NCBI RefSeq assembly: GCF_947492715.1
Contig: NZ_CANLNS010000001.1
Location: 558,001 to 622,000, forward strand
Length of the DNA stretch: 64,000 nt
Source: an uncultured Psychroserpens sp.
GTDB taxonomy: Bacteria; Bacteroidota; Bacteroidia; Flavobacteriales; Flavobacteriaceae
Reading direction: 5' to 3'
Below the pieces are notes generated by a model. It did not search any database. It was not told where the DNA came from and saw nothing but the letters and a program-made list of their open reading frames with translations. Shown here in pieces: positions 41,232 to 50,897 of this stretch (positions are counted from its first letter, which is position 1; each line of letters opens with the position of its first letter). A program made the position numbers and the translations under genes.

Positions 41232-41906
41232 CTAACTAATTTTAAACCTAATATACGTAATTGGTTTGTTTTGTTCTAGATATTGGGATTCATAATAGGT
41301 TTGTATACTCGTAACTTCTTCTGGACTTCCTTCTTGTTTATAGACATTGTGATTAGCATAAAGCACCTCATGTCCTTCTCCATGCAGGAGCCCAAGTGTA
41401 TAGCCATGCATAAATTCGCTATCGGTTTTTAAGTTAACAACACCATCTGGTTTTAAAATGGTTTTGTAACGTTTTAAAAATTCGGAATTAGTCATTCTAT
41501 GCTTTGTGCGTTTGTATTTTATTTGTGGGTCTGGGAAGGTTATCCATATTTCGTCTACTTCATGTTTTGCGAACGCATAATCTACTAATTCTATTTGTGT
41601 TCGTAAAAATGCAACATTAGGTATATTCTCTTCAATAGCGGTTTTTGCACCTCTCCAAAACCTAGCGCCTTTAATATCTATTCCAATAAAATTTTTGTTT
41701 GGAAATTTCTTTGCCAATTCTACCGAGTATTCGCCACGACCACAACCCAATTCAAGAACCAAAGGATTGTCATTTTTAAAAACAGACCTATTCCATTGTC
41801 CTTTTAGTTCGTACTTTTCGTTTACGAGCTCGTCTCGTTTTGGCTGAAACACATTGTCAAAGGTTTCATTTTCTTTAAATCGTCTAAGTTTATTTTTACT
41901 TCCCAC
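41232..41906 (-). CDS. trmB: tRNA (guanine-N7-)-methyltransferase
   Basis: The 224-residue enzyme has SAM motif I (LVLELGCGRGEYSVELAKKFP), motif II (FIGIDIKGARFWRGAKTA), and the TrmB catalytic block ITFPDPQIKYKRTKHRMTN. It methylates G46 of tRNAs at N7. It is the first gene of an operon with the LysE-type exporter, and diverges from the glycosyltransferase gene across a 90-bp gap. Confidence 0.95.
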   Translation of the reverse strand: MGSKNKLRRFKENETFDNVFQPKRDELVNEKYELKGQWNRSVFKNDNPLVLELGCGRGEYSVELAKKFPNKNFIGIDIKGARFWRGAKTAIEENIPNVAFLRTQIELVDYAFAKHEVDEIWITFPDPQIKYKRTKHRMTNSEFLKRYKTILKPDGVVNLKTDSEFMHGYTLGLLHGEGHEVLYANHNVYKQEGSPEEVTSIQTYYESQYLEQNKPITYIRFKIS

Positions 41907-41973
41907 TTTAAAAAATTAACAATTTCTTATTTTTATTATTCAAGCCGTAAAATTAAGGAAACATTTTAATCTT

Positions 41974-41981
41974 TAACTTTG
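41974..41981 (+). promoter_or_regulatory. -7 box before glycosyltransferase gene
   Basis: TAACTTTG is an exact TAnnTTTG match. Transcription would start near 41988, so a start codon at 41979 is not possible and the TTG at 41994 becomes the likely start, with an almost leaderless message. Confidence 0.55.
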
Positions 41982-41993
41982 TTTTTACTGAAT

Positions 41994-43040
41994 TTGAAAA
42001 AACGAATACTCATAGCACCTTTAAATTGGGGATTAGGCCATTCTGCAAGATGCATTCCTCTTATTAATGCTTTAATTGCTCATCATTTTGAGCCTATTAT
42101 TGCAAGTGATGGTGCCGCTTTATTATTGTTAGAGAAAGAATTCCCTGAATTGCAAACCATTGCGTTACCTTCTTATGGCGTAAGTTACCCAAAAAAGGGA
42201 CATCATTTTAAGTTGAAATTGTTTCAAAACTCTCCTAAATTGATGAAAGCCATTACTGCCGAGAAAAAGGCAACAGCTTCTATTATAAAAGCATTCAATA
42301 TAGATGGAATTATATCTGATAATCGCTTGGGTGTACATAGCAAAGAAGTGCCTTGTGTATTTGTAACACATCAACTTCAAGTATTAAGCGGAAATACGAC
42401 TTGGTTGAGCACAAAACTGCATCAGAAAATCATTAGACGTTTTAATGAATGTTGGGTTCCAGATAATTTAGGTGACCATAATTTAAGTGGTGTCTTAGGT
42501 CATGTTAATATGCATGAAATGCCCATAAAATATATTGGTCCGCTGAGTCGATTTGAGAAGAAAACGACACCTATGAAATTTGATGTTCTGGTGCTCTTAT
42601 CTGGTCCTGAACCTCAACGTACGTTGCTGGAAGGTAAACTTTTAAATGATTTCAAAAATTTTAATGGAAAGGTGGTTTTTGTTATGGGACGTGTTGAAAA
42701 ACAACAGCATATTTCCGAAGAGAAGCACATTACAATTTACAACTATCTCACGAGTAAAGAGCTTGAAAAAGTTATTAATGAAAGTGCGCTTATCGTAGCG
42801 CGTTCTGGATATACGACAATAATGGATTTGACTAAACTTAGTAAAAAGGCCTTTTTCATTCCTACACCAGGGCAATTTGAGCAAGAATATTTAGCGAAAC
42901 GATTAACCGATCTTGGATATGCTCCTAGCTGCAACCAGGGCGATTTCAATTTAGAAAAGTTAACTGTGATTTCAGAATACAAAGGCTTAAATGCGATGGA
43001 CTATGATGTGAATTACAAAAAGTTATTTCACCTTTTCTAG
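41994..43040 (+). CDS. MurG-like glycosyltransferase
   Basis: The product of 348 residues is a GT-B fold protein: KKRILIAPLNWGLGHSARCIPLI opens the nucleotide-sugar family related to MurG and MGDG synthases, and the C-terminal half has VFVMGRVEKQ, SALIVARSGYTTIMDLTKL and FIPTPGQFEQEYLAKRL, the donor-binding helix and loop. The TTG start at 41994 is chosen because of the promoter box that overlaps any earlier start. The acceptor is unknown; a lipid or envelope sugar is likely. Its 3' end overlaps the histidine kinase gene by 18 bp, tail to tail. Confidence 0.8.
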   Translation: MKKRILIAPLNWGLGHSARCIPLINALIAHHFEPIIASDGAALLLLEKEFPELQTIALPSYGVSYPKKGHHFKLKLFQNSPKLMKAITAEKKATASIIKAFNIDGIISDNRLGVHSKEVPCVFVTHQLQVLSGNTTWLSTKLHQKIIRRFNECWVPDNLGDHNLSGVLGHVNMHEMPIKYIGPLSRFEKKTTPMKFDVLVLLSGPEPQRTLLEGKLLNDFKNFNGKVVFVMGRVEKQQHISEEKHITIYNYLTSKELEKVINESALIVARSGYTTIMDLTKLSKKAFFIPTPGQFEQEYLAKRLTDLGYAPSCNQGDFNLEKLTVISEYKGLNAMDYDVNYKKLFHLF

Positions 43041-44066
43041 GGTGAATGAAAATTCACTTCCTACACCTACTTCACTTTCTACATAGATTTTTTCTTCGTG
43101 AGCTTCAATGATATGTTTAACAATTGAAAGTCCTAATCCCGACCCTCCTTCTTTTCGAGATCCGCTTTTATCGACTCTATAGAAACGTTCAAACAAACGT
43201 GGGATATTGACTTTAGAAATACCTTCTCCGTTATCTGTAACTCTTACTATAACCTTATTTTTAATAAGGTTTTCTATGCTTATTTCGGTGGTACCCTTTT
43301 CTTTCCCATATTTAATGGAATTTACAATTAGATTTGTAAGCACCTGCTGGATGCGCTCTTTATCTGCAGAGACAAGTATTGGTTGATTATAATCTATATC
43401 GAACATTAACGATATTTTCTTTTTCGAGGCCTTCATTTCTAAAAGATCAAACACACTCTCTACCAATTCTACAATATCGAACCTATCAATATTTAGCCTT
43501 AAGTCACCAACTTCTAACTTGGTAATCATATCTAAATCTTTAACAATATAGATAAGTCGTTCTAAGCCCTTGTTGGCTCTATTTAAATATTTTTCACTAA
43601 CATTTTCATCGTCCATAGCACCATCTAACAAGGTCAATAAATAGCCTTGAACAGTAAATAACGGTGTTTTTAACTCATGCGACACATTACCTAAAAACTC
43701 TTTACGATATTCTTCCCTAACTTTAAGCGTTTCAATCTCCAATTTTTTATCTCGAGCATACTTATCAATTTCTTGAGTAAGGGTTGCCATATCAGTAGTA
43801 ATAGGTTGTTTTCTTAGCGAGGCTGATTCTAAAATTGTTAAGTCGTCATAGATTTTTTTTACACGTCTGTATATAAAACGCTCTACTCTATATTGGATAA
43901 CGATAAAAGACAATATATAAGTAAATAAAGCAAAAGAGGCCAAATAAAGTAAATCAATAGAATGCAGTAAATACAAAAAAACACTCGATAAGAGCGTTAA
44001 AAAAAAAGTAATGTACAAGGAAGTTTTAAAAGCAAACTTGTATGATTTTTTTAATTTTTTTTGCAT
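43023..44066 (-). CDS. sensor histidine kinase, PhoR-like
   Basis: The 347-residue protein has two membrane helices (about 14-34 and 39-57) with almost no periplasmic loop, a HAMP-like linker, HisKA with His130 (EFLGNVSHELKTPLFTVQGYL) and HATPase_c with N-box IQQVLTNLIVNSIKYG, DNGEGI and GGSGLGLSIVKHI. With no external sensor domain it probably reads a membrane or cytoplasmic partner, as PhoR does with the Pst transporter. ATG overlaps the stop of the regulator gene (TAATG), so both are translated together. Confidence 0.92.
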   Translation of the reverse strand: MQKKLKKSYKFAFKTSLYITFFLTLLSSVFLYLLHSIDLLYLASFALFTYILSFIVIQYRVERFIYRRVKKIYDDLTILESASLRKQPITTDMATLTQEIDKYARDKKLEIETLKVREEYRKEFLGNVSHELKTPLFTVQGYLLTLLDGAMDDENVSEKYLNRANKGLERLIYIVKDLDMITKLEVGDLRLNIDRFDIVELVESVFDLLEMKASKKKISLMFDIDYNQPILVSADKERIQQVLTNLIVNSIKYGKEKGTTEISIENLIKNKVIVRVTDNGEGISKVNIPRLFERFYRVDKSGSRKEGGSGLGLSIVKHIIEAHEEKIYVESEVGVGSEFSFTLEKVK

Positions 44067-44749
44067 TAGTCTACAAACTTATACCCAACACCTTTAATGG
44101 TTTTAAATTTTTTGTCTCCAATTTTTTCTCGAAGTTTTCTAATATGAACATCAATGGTTCTACCTCCTACAACCACTTCATTTCCCCATACCTTATCAAG
44201 GATTTCTTCGCGTTTAAAGACTTTATTGGGTTTTGTTGCTAACAAAGATAGTAATTCAAACTCTTTTCTTGGCAAGACCAATTCTTCGTCTTTTATTGAT
44301 ATTTTATATTCTTCTCTATTAATGGTAAGATCACCAATTTTTAGAACTTCTTCTATTTGTTCTTCATCTTTTAGGCGTCTTAAAAGTGCCTTAACTTTAC
44401 TTACTAATACTTTAGGCTTAATTGGCTTAGTTATATAATCGTCTGCCCCAGCATCAAAACCAGCCATTTGCGAATAATCTTCACCTCTAGCTGTTAAAAA
44501 TGTAATAATAGTATCACTCAATTCTGGAACCTTTCTAATAAGCTCACATGCTTCAATGCCATCCATTTCTGGCATCATAACATCTAAAATGATTAATTGA
44601 GGCTTTTCTTTTTTTGCTTTTTTTACGGCTTCAATACCGTTTTCGGCAGTACTAATTTGATAGCCTTGAGATGATAAATTATAACCAACAATCTCTAAAA
44701 TATCGGGCTCATCATCAACCAACAAGATTTTAATATCTCTTTTTTTCAT
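44066..44749 (-). CDS. OmpR/PhoB-type response regulator
   Basis: From ATG 44749 the product has 227 residues: receiver domain with Asp11-Asp12 type acidic pair, phosphoacceptor Asp56 (LIILDVMMPEMDG), and Lys in DDYITKPIKP; then a winged helix (PRKEFELLSLLATKPNKVFKREEIL, GGRTIDVHIRKLREKIG, IKGVGYKF). An upstream start at 44794 adds 15 unrelated residues and is rejected. It is the partner of the kinase at 43023; homologues in Flavobacteria are often called PhoB, but phosphate control is not shown here. Confidence 0.92.
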   Translation of the reverse strand: MKKRDIKILLVDDEPDILEIVGYNLSSQGYQISTAENGIEAVKKAKKEKPQLIILDVMMPEMDGIEACELIRKVPELSDTIITFLTARGEDYSQMAGFDAGADDYITKPIKPKVLVSKVKALLRRLKDEEQIEEVLKIGDLTINREEYKISIKDEELVLPRKEFELLSLLATKPNKVFKREEILDKVWGNEVVVGGRTIDVHIRKLREKIGDKKFKTIKGVGYKFVD

Positions 44750-45038
44750 TGTAATAGTGAAAACTTTGTGATGTAAAGATACTATTAATAACAAAAAATT
44801 ATACTACACGATAAATTGATAACATTAAGTTAACCTTATAAAAACCAATCATAATGCCATAATTAATTGTGCACGAATTTGTAAAAACTGGCTATCGCTG
44901 TGGTTTAAACACCTACATCCTTATAAAAGTCTACAATAGCCTTTACAAACTGTACATTAACCACTTAAAACTAGTGTTATTCTATTGTTAAATGGAGATA
45001 TAGCATCTCATTTATTCGTTTAAACACCAAATTCTCCT

Positions 45039-45046
45039 TATATTTG
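45039..45046 (+). promoter_or_regulatory. -7 box before T9SS cargo gene
   Basis: TATATTTG, an exact TAnnTTTG match, lies 48 bp before the start at 45094. The rest of the 44750-45093 gap is AT-rich leader DNA in which I see no gene or hairpin worth listing. Confidence 0.55.
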
Positions 45047-45093
45047 TTTGCTATTTTTTCAAAATACTTAACTTTTTAACAAACAAAATAATT

Positions 45094-46893
45094 ATGAAAA
45101 AACTTTACTTTTTATGTTTAACCGTTTTAACAACATCTTTGTCCTTTGGTCAAGTGGTTATAAACGAAATTGACGCAGCTACTCCAGGTACTGATATGGC
45201 TGAGTTTATTGAGCTTAAAGGAACGCCTAACGCATCTCTTGATGGATTAGTAGTTGTACTTTATAATGGCTCAAATGACCAAAGTTATGCCGCTTACGAT
45301 CTTGATGGTAAAACTTTAGATGCTAACGGATTCTTTATCTTAGGTAATACCGCTATAATCACACTTCCTGGTGATACAGACATGGGCGCTAGTAATGCCT
45401 TACAAAACGGAGCAGATGCTGTTGCTGTTTACAGTGCTAATGACACTGATTTTCCAGATAACACACCTGTGACTTCAACAAATTTAGTAGATGCTATTGT
45501 ATATGGTACTAGTGATGGTGATGACGCTGGGTTATTAGCTGGTTTGGGAGAATCTGTTCAATATGACGAAAACCTAAATGGAACTAATGATACAGAATCA
45601 CTTCAACTAAATATGGCTGGTGATGCTTATGAAACTAAAGCTCCAACGTTTAGAGCAGAAAATGATACAGCTGTTTGCGATTTAAGTTTATCTTCAACTT
45701 CTGCTGTTTGTGATACTTTTACACCAGGTGCTACTAGTGACACATACACTGCTACAGTTGATTTTTCTGGAGGAGGAACTTCTACATATACAGTAATGGC
45801 AGATTCAGGAGTTGTTGATTTAACAAATGGCGATCCTTCAAGTGATGCAACTGGTACAATTACAGTGACAGGTGTTGCAGAAGGAACAGATGTTGTAATT
45901 ACTGTTCAAGATGGAGGATTATGTGACCTTATGTCTACGGTAACATCTCCTGTTTGTGAGCCTTCAAACAGTTTACCTTTATATGAAGGTTTTGACTATA
46001 CAGTAGGTGCAGACCTTGGCGCACAAGCTAATTGGAATAACTTTAGTGGTTCTGCAAATCCAATTGATGTTGTTTCTGGTAACTTAACTTATGCAGGCTT
46101 AATTGCTCCAACTGGAGAATCTGTTCAGTTAGATGGTTCTGAAAATTCTAATATAGATTCAGAAATCACTTTTACTCCTGTAACTTCTGGAGAAGTTTAT
46201 GCCTCTTTTATTATCAACATTAGTGACTTATCAAATATTACAGATTTAAATGATGGTGGTTACTTTGCAGTTCTTGGTAGTTTTGACGCGAGATTATGGG
46301 TACACCCAGATACTGATCCTGTAGGTACAACGTACGACATTGCATTAACAAATGGTAGTTCTGGTTCGAACTTTACTACAACTAAATACAATATAAATGA
46401 AGATGTTTTTATTGTTATGAGTTATAATGTTGATACTGGTGCTATTAATGGATGGGTTAATCCTGCTGGTGCAGATTTAGGTGGCACAGCTCCTACTGCA
46501 TTATTAACAGATACTGATGGATCACCAAATCCTTCTGTTGATACATTTGTTCTAAGACAAGATTCAGCTGGTGAAACTCCAATTATGACATTTGACGAAT
46601 TACGTATTGGTACGTCTTGGGCAGATGTTACACCTAATACTTTATCTACTGAAGAGTTTTCTGCAGATAGCTTTAAAGTATTCCCTAACCCAACTTCAAC
46701 TGGGTTTGTAAATATCATAAGTAATAATAACAATGCAACTTCAGTAGTTGTTTATGATATCTTAGGAAAACAAGTAATCAGTGAGTCTTTAACAAATGAC
46801 CGTTTAAACGTGTCTGCATTAAATACTGGCGTTTACATCTTAAAAATAACACAAAATGATGCTTCGATAACTAAAAAGTTAGTGATCAAGTAA
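45094..46893 (+). CDS. T9SS cargo protein with lamin-tail domain
   Basis: The 599-residue protein has a signal peptide (LTTSLSFGQ). A lamin tail domain covers about residues 20-140 (VVINEIDAATPG, AEFIELKGTP, ANGFFILGNT). Two Cys-containing Ig-like segments follow (about 190-290), then a concanavalin-like or jelly-roll region (about 295-510) and the type A sorting tail (VFPNPTSTGFVNI, VVYDILGKQVISESL, LNTGVYILKITQNDASITKK). It should be exported by the type IX system and attached to the surface or released. Lamin tail domains occur in secreted nucleases and adhesins; no catalytic motif is seen. Confidence 0.85.
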   Translation: MKKLYFLCLTVLTTSLSFGQVVINEIDAATPGTDMAEFIELKGTPNASLDGLVVVLYNGSNDQSYAAYDLDGKTLDANGFFILGNTAIITLPGDTDMGASNALQNGADAVAVYSANDTDFPDNTPVTSTNLVDAIVYGTSDGDDAGLLAGLGESVQYDENLNGTNDTESLQLNMAGDAYETKAPTFRAENDTAVCDLSLSSTSAVCDTFTPGATSDTYTATVDFSGGGTSTYTVMADSGVVDLTNGDPSSDATGTITVTGVAEGTDVVITVQDGGLCDLMSTVTSPVCEPSNSLPLYEGFDYTVGADLGAQANWNNFSGSANPIDVVSGNLTYAGLIAPTGESVQLDGSENSNIDSEITFTPVTSGEVYASFIINISDLSNITDLNDGGYFAVLGSFDARLWVHPDTDPVGTTYDIALTNGSSGSNFTTTKYNINEDVFIVMSYNVDTGAINGWVNPAGADLGGTAPTALLTDTDGSPNPSVDTFVLRQDSAGETPIMTFDELRIGTSWADVTPNTLSTEEFSADSFKVFPNPTSTGFVNIISNNNNATSVVVYDILGKQVISESLTNDRLNVSALNTGVYILKITQNDASITKKLVIK

Positions 46894-46916
46894 TCTAAAC
46901 ACTCTTATTTACATAC

Positions 46917-46955
46917 AAATAGAGAAACGGTCCTATGATTGTTTCTCTATTTTTT
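46917..46955 (+). terminator. terminator after lamin-tail protein gene
   Basis: AAATAGAGAAAC pairs with GTTTCTCTATTT around a 12-base loop, and T residues follow. Confidence 0.8.
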
Positions 46956-46991
46956 GCACCAAATTATTAATTTTTATCCCCTTAATTTAAA

Positions 46992-47897
46992 ATGAAAAAG
47001 ATCTATTTAACAACATTACTTTTAATTTCAACATTTTTAGTTCAAGCACAATTACAAAAAGGTGACATTGCCTTTACCGGTTACATTGCCGATAATCCAG
47101 ACCAATTTTCGTTTGTGGCATTGGTTGATATCCCAGCTAATACTACAATCAGGTTTACCGACAATGGTTGGTTTGCCGCTGGTGGTTTTAGAAACAACGA
47201 AGGTACTTTAGATTGGACATCACCAAATAGCGTTGTAACTTTTGGTACCGAAATCTTAATTACAGATGTAAACAGTTTAACAGTAAACATTGGATCGCTT
47301 ACAGTAGTAAGCAGTTTGGTAAGCCTTAGTTTTAATGGTGACCAACTATTTGCTTATGACCCTGCTAATACACCTGTAGCTGGCGATGAGAGTGGTTTTT
47401 ATGCTGGTATTCAAATGAATGGCGCATGGGATGCTAATGCAACAGGAGGAACATCTTCGGCACAGCCAGCATCTTTAGTTGGATTTTCTTTAGAAATCGC
47501 TCCCGAAGTTGACAATGCTGTTTATGATTGTTCTACAACAACAGGATCTATTTCACAACTTAAAGCTGCGATATTAAATCCAGGAAATTGGACAACGAAC
47601 GATAACCCAGGGCTTACACTGCCTACATGTAATTTCATGCAAACATTATCAACTAATGATGTAAGCACAACAAACTTTGATGTGTACCCAAATCCTGCAT
47701 CTCATGTGGTTAACATAAATGCAACTAACACCAATGATAGTATTGAGGTTAGTGTTTTTGATGTTTCTGGAAAAGAAGTTATTAGAGAAACTTTAGAAAA
47801 CAATCAATTAAATGTTTCAAACCTAAACACAGGGTTGTATATCTTAAAAATTACACAGAATAATGCGTCTACAACTAAAAAGTTAGCCATTAAATAA
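46992..47897 (+). CDS. T9SS cargo protein, small
   Basis: The 301-residue protein has a signal peptide (LISTFLVQAQ), a single beta-rich domain (LQKGDIAFTGYIADNPDQFSF, RFTDNGWFAAGGFRNNEGTL, DWTSPNSVV) that resembles surface-protein domains near lamin-tail proteins, and a type A sorting tail (FDVYPNPASHVVNI, LNTGLYILKITQNNASTTKK). The tail is close in sequence to that of the gene at 45094, so the two probably travel together through T9SS. Function is unknown. Confidence 0.82.
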   Translation: MKKIYLTTLLLISTFLVQAQLQKGDIAFTGYIADNPDQFSFVALVDIPANTTIRFTDNGWFAAGGFRNNEGTLDWTSPNSVVTFGTEILITDVNSLTVNIGSLTVVSSLVSLSFNGDQLFAYDPANTPVAGDESGFYAGIQMNGAWDANATGGTSSAQPASLVGFSLEIAPEVDNAVYDCSTTTGSISQLKAAILNPGNWTTNDNPGLTLPTCNFMQTLSTNDVSTTNFDVYPNPASHVVNINATNTNDSIEVSVFDVSGKEVIRETLENNQLNVSNLNTGLYILKITQNNASTTKKLAIK

Positions 47898-47917
47898 ATT
47901 GTAATTACAAATCATTT

Positions 47918-47952
47918 AAAAGCGTCTCCATAAATATCGAGGCGCTTTTTTT
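47918..47952 (+). terminator. terminator after small T9SS cargo gene
   Basis: AAAGCGTCTC pairs with GAGGCGCTTT, one wobble pair, and is followed by eight T residues. Confidence 0.8.
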
Positions 47953-47960
47953 TATTTTTG
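47953..47960 (+). promoter_or_regulatory. -7 box, likely leaderless start
   Basis: TATTTTTG, an exact TAnnTTTG match, ends only 5 bp before the ATG at 47966, so transcription should start at or beside the start codon. It also abuts the T-run of the preceding terminator. Confidence 0.6.
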
Positions 47961-47965
47961 CACTA

Positions 47966-48946
47966 ATGATAGATACAACTCGCATTTTTTCAATTACTTC
48001 TGAAAAAGAATTTCAAACACTAGCTTTAGATGTTTTTAAATTTCAGTTTGAAAATAACGCAGTGTATCGTTCTTTTTGCGATTTGCTATATAAGCATCCT
48101 AGTGATGTAAAACAGATTAGAGATATTCCGTTTTTACCCATTCAGTTTTTTAAAAGTCATCAGGTATTAAGTTCTCAAACTCCCATTCAAGAAACATTTT
48201 CTAGCAGCGGAACAACTGGCACTACAACCAGTAAGCATTACGTTACAGACCTCTCAATTTATGAGCAAAGTTTTAGAAAAGGTTTTGAGCAATTCTATGG
48301 AAACATTAAAGACTATGTTATTCTTGCTTTATTGCCAAGTTACTTAGAACGCGAAGGATCGTCATTAATCTATATGGTAAATGATATGATCAATGCCTCC
48401 GAACATGTCGAAAGTGGTTTCTACCTCAATACTATTAATGACTTAAAACAACAATTAACAGCATTAGATGCTAATGGGAAAAAAGTATTGCTCATTGGGG
48501 TGTCTTTTGCCTTATTAGACCTCGTGGAAAGTCATCAATTCAAACTCCAAAACACAATCATAATGGAAACTGGAGGCATGAAAGGTCGTAGAAAAGAAAT
48601 GGTAAGAGATGAACTCCATACCATTCTAAAATCGGGTTTTGGTGTTTCTAAAGTTCATAGTGAATATGGGATGACCGAACTATTAAGCCAGGCGTATTCG
48701 TTGGGCGATGGTCGTTTTAAATGTCCTAGTTGGATGCGTATTCTAACACGTGATCCTGAGGACGCACTTACACTCCTAAACAACGAAAAAACTGGTGGCA
48801 TAAATATTATTGATTTAGCAAATATCAATTCGTGTTCATTCATTGCAACACAGGATTTAGGGCGTACTTATAAGAATCATAGTTTTGATGTTATTGGAAG
48901 GTTCGATTCGAGTGACATTAGAGGTTGTAATTTAATGGTCTTGTAA
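47966..48946 (+). CDS. LuxE/PaaK-like acyl-protein synthetase
   Basis: The 326-residue protein carries the adenylate-forming motif ETFSSSGTTGTTTSKHYV, the later IIMETGGMKGRRKEMVRDEL and HSEYGMTELLSQAY, and a DxGR-like GRTYK/IGRFD end. These are features of LuxE-type acyl-protein synthetases and phenylacetate-CoA-ligase relatives. It would activate a carboxylic acid with ATP. No luciferase or acyl reductase genes are near. In Bacteroidota such genes appear as single copies of unknown substrate. Confidence 0.82.
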   Translation: MIDTTRIFSITSEKEFQTLALDVFKFQFENNAVYRSFCDLLYKHPSDVKQIRDIPFLPIQFFKSHQVLSSQTPIQETFSSSGTTGTTTSKHYVTDLSIYEQSFRKGFEQFYGNIKDYVILALLPSYLEREGSSLIYMVNDMINASEHVESGFYLNTINDLKQQLTALDANGKKVLLIGVSFALLDLVESHQFKLQNTIIMETGGMKGRRKEMVRDELHTILKSGFGVSKVHSEYGMTELLSQAYSLGDGRFKCPSWMRILTRDPEDALTLLNNEKTGGINIIDLANINSCSFIATQDLGRTYKNHSFDVIGRFDSSDIRGCNLMVL

Positions 48947-48976
48947 ACTTTTTAGTTTTCTATCGACTACAAATCC

Positions 48977-49429
48977 ATGAAAACAAAATTATTTAGTGTT
49001 ATCTTTTTCTTCGGAATGATAACAACATTCGCACAGTCTGTAGATTACAACACCAAAAAGAATTATATAGCTAAAGGTTATGATGTTGTAGCTTATTTTG
49101 ATAACCAAGCTATCGAAGGTGATAAGGCTTATACCACAACCTACGATAATGTAAAGTTTAAATTTTCTTCGGAAGACAATCTTAAAGCATTTAAAAACGA
49201 TCCTAAAAAATATATTCCCCAATATGGAGGCTATTGTGCATATGCTGTAGCTGTAAGTTCTAAGAAGGTGGATATCAACCCCAAAACTTTTGAAATTAGA
49301 GATGGAAAGCTCTATTTATTCTATAATTCTTGGGGAAATAACACTTTAAAAAGCTGGAAAAAAAATAATGTGAAAGGTTTACAAAAAAAAGCCGACAAAA
49401 ACTGGGAAGCTATGAATTTAGACGAATAG
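48977..49429 (+). CDS. exported YHS domain protein
   Basis: The 150-residue protein has a signal peptide (FFGMITTFAQ) and a YHS-like domain: KGYDVVAYFDNQAIEGDKAY, FKFSSEDNLKAFKNDPKKYIPQYGGYCAYAV. YHS domains often bind metals such as copper or iron through Cys/His/Tyr residues; the single Cys in GGYCAYAV is conserved in exported versions. It begins 30 bp after the LuxE-like gene and may share its message. A terminator follows at 49488. Confidence 0.88.
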   Translation: MKTKLFSVIFFFGMITTFAQSVDYNTKKNYIAKGYDVVAYFDNQAIEGDKAYTTTYDNVKFKFSSEDNLKAFKNDPKKYIPQYGGYCAYAVAVSSKKVDINPKTFEIRDGKLYLFYNSWGNNTLKSWKKNNVKGLQKKADKNWEAMNLDE

Positions 49430-49487
49430 TTTAGAGTTCTATGAAAAAGAAGGATTAGCTTCGAATAATAGTTGATTGGTTAATGTT

Positions 49488-49519
49488 AAACGTCCCGCTA
49501 CTTTCGGGACGTTTTTCTT
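49488..49519. terminator. bidirectional-type terminator
   Basis: AAACGTCCCG pairs with CGGGACGTTT around a CTACTTT loop, followed by T residues. It lies between the YHS gene and the end of tyrS, which converge. Confidence 0.85.
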
Positions 49520-50812
49520 TTAGGACACTTTAATAATATAAGTGTTCTTTTTTCCTTTATTAAGAATGATATAGGTATCATTAATTAGGTCTTCTTCAGA
49601 TAATTGATAATCCTCTTTCACCTTTTCTTTATTCACAGACACGGCATTTTCTTTTAATGCACGCCGTGCTTCACTATTTGATGATAAGAAATTAGTCTTT
49701 GCAGCCAAAGCTCCTATCATATTAAGTTCAGAGAGTTCTTCTTTAGAAATTTCGGCTTGAGGCACACCTTCAAAAACATCTAAAAATGTTTTTTCGTCAA
49801 GAGTTTTAATATCTGCCTTAAAGGTTTTACTAAACAAGATATTAGATGCTTTTTCGGCATTTTCATAGTCGGCCTTAGAATGCACCATCGTTGTCATTTC
49901 CTCAGCTAAACGTTTTTGTAGACTTCGCTGGCCTGGCGCTTCTTTATGCGATGCTATAATATTCGAGATTTCATTTTCCGTTAAAAACGTAAAAATCTTG
50001 ATATACTTCTCGGCATCTTCGTCACTAGAATTGAGCCAGTATTGATAAAATTTGTAAGGTGATGTTCTGTTTGGATCTAACCATACATTTCCGCCTTCAG
50101 ATTTTCCAAATTTAGAACCATCACTTTTAGTAATAAGAGGACATGTAATGGCAAATCCCTTACCTCGAGCAATGCGTCTAATCAATTCGGTTCCAGTTGT
50201 AATATTTCCCCATTGATCACTTCCTCCCATTTGGATTGTACAATTATTTGCTCTGTACAAATGCAAAAAGTCATAACCTTGAACCAGTTGGTATGTAAAC
50301 TCTGTAAACGACATCCCATCACTAGACTCTGAAGAAATTCTATTTTTAACAGAATCTTTAGCCATCATATAATTTACTGTAATGTGCTTTCCTACATCGC
50401 GTATAAATTCTAAAAACGAAAAGTCTTTCATCCAATCATAGTTATTAACTAGCACAGCAGCATTAGGAGCATCACTTTCGAAATCTAAGAAATGTGATAA
50501 CTGCGCTTTAATAGCATCTTGGTTATGACGTAGGGTTTTTTCATCCAGCAAATTGCGTTCACTAGATTTCCCAGATGGATCACCAATCATTCCTGTTGCA
50601 CCTCCAACCAAGGCGAAGGGCTTATGCCCACAACGTTGATAATGTGCTAAGAGCATTATAGGTACCAAATTACCAATATGTAAAGAATCTGCTGTAGGAT
50701 CAAAACCTATATAGGCAGATCTCATTGTTTCCATTAAATGTTCTTCAGCTCCAGGCATGGTTTGGTGAACCATTCCTCTCCATTGTAATTCTTCTACAAA
50801 ATTCTTTATCAT
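49520..50812 (-). CDS. tyrS: tyrosyl-tRNA synthetase
   Basis: The 430-residue class I synthetase has the HIGH-type motif ([18 protein letters not shown]), [13 protein letters not shown], the tyrosine pocket [19 protein letters not shown]-type KFGKS in [12 protein letters not shown], and a C-terminal S4-like RNA-binding domain ([14 protein letters not shown]). It charges tRNA-Tyr. The ATG at 50812 is chosen; an in-frame start at 50839 lies inside the -7 promoter box. Confidence 0.97.
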   Translation of the reverse strand: MIKNFVEELQWRGMVHQTMPGAEEHLMETMRSAYIGFDPTADSLHIGNLVPIMLLAHYQRCGHKPFALVGGATGMIGDPSGKSSERNLLDEKTLRHNQDAIKAQLSHFLDFESDAPNAAVLVNNYDWMKDFSFLEFIRDVGKHITVNYMMAKDSVKNRISSESSDGMSFTEFTYQLVQGYDFLHLYRANNCTIQMGGSDQWGNITTGTELIRRIARGKGFAITCPLITKSDGSKFGKSEGGNVWLDPNRTSPYKFYQYWLNSSDEDAEKYIKIFTFLTENEISNIIASHKEAPGQRSLQKRLAEEMTTMVHSKADYENAEKASNILFSKTFKADIKTLDEKTFLDVFEGVPQAEISKEELSELNMIGALAAKTNFLSSNSEARRALKENAVSVNKEKVKEDYQLSEEDLINDTYIILNKGKKNTYIIKVS

Positions 50813-50835
50813 AACGTATTTATTAGTAATCTTCC

Positions 50836-50864
50836 GCAAAGATAGATTTATACCTTAAAAGACA
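50836..50864 (-). promoter_or_regulatory. tyrS promoter (TTG - 18 bp - TATCTTTG)
   Basis: On the minus strand TTG (50864-50862), 18 bp, then TATCTTTG (50843-50836). Transcription would start near 50829, 17 bp before the ATG at 50812. Confidence 0.75.
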
Positions 50865-50897
50865 AAAGACAATTAGAAAAAAGCGTAATTTTATGCT

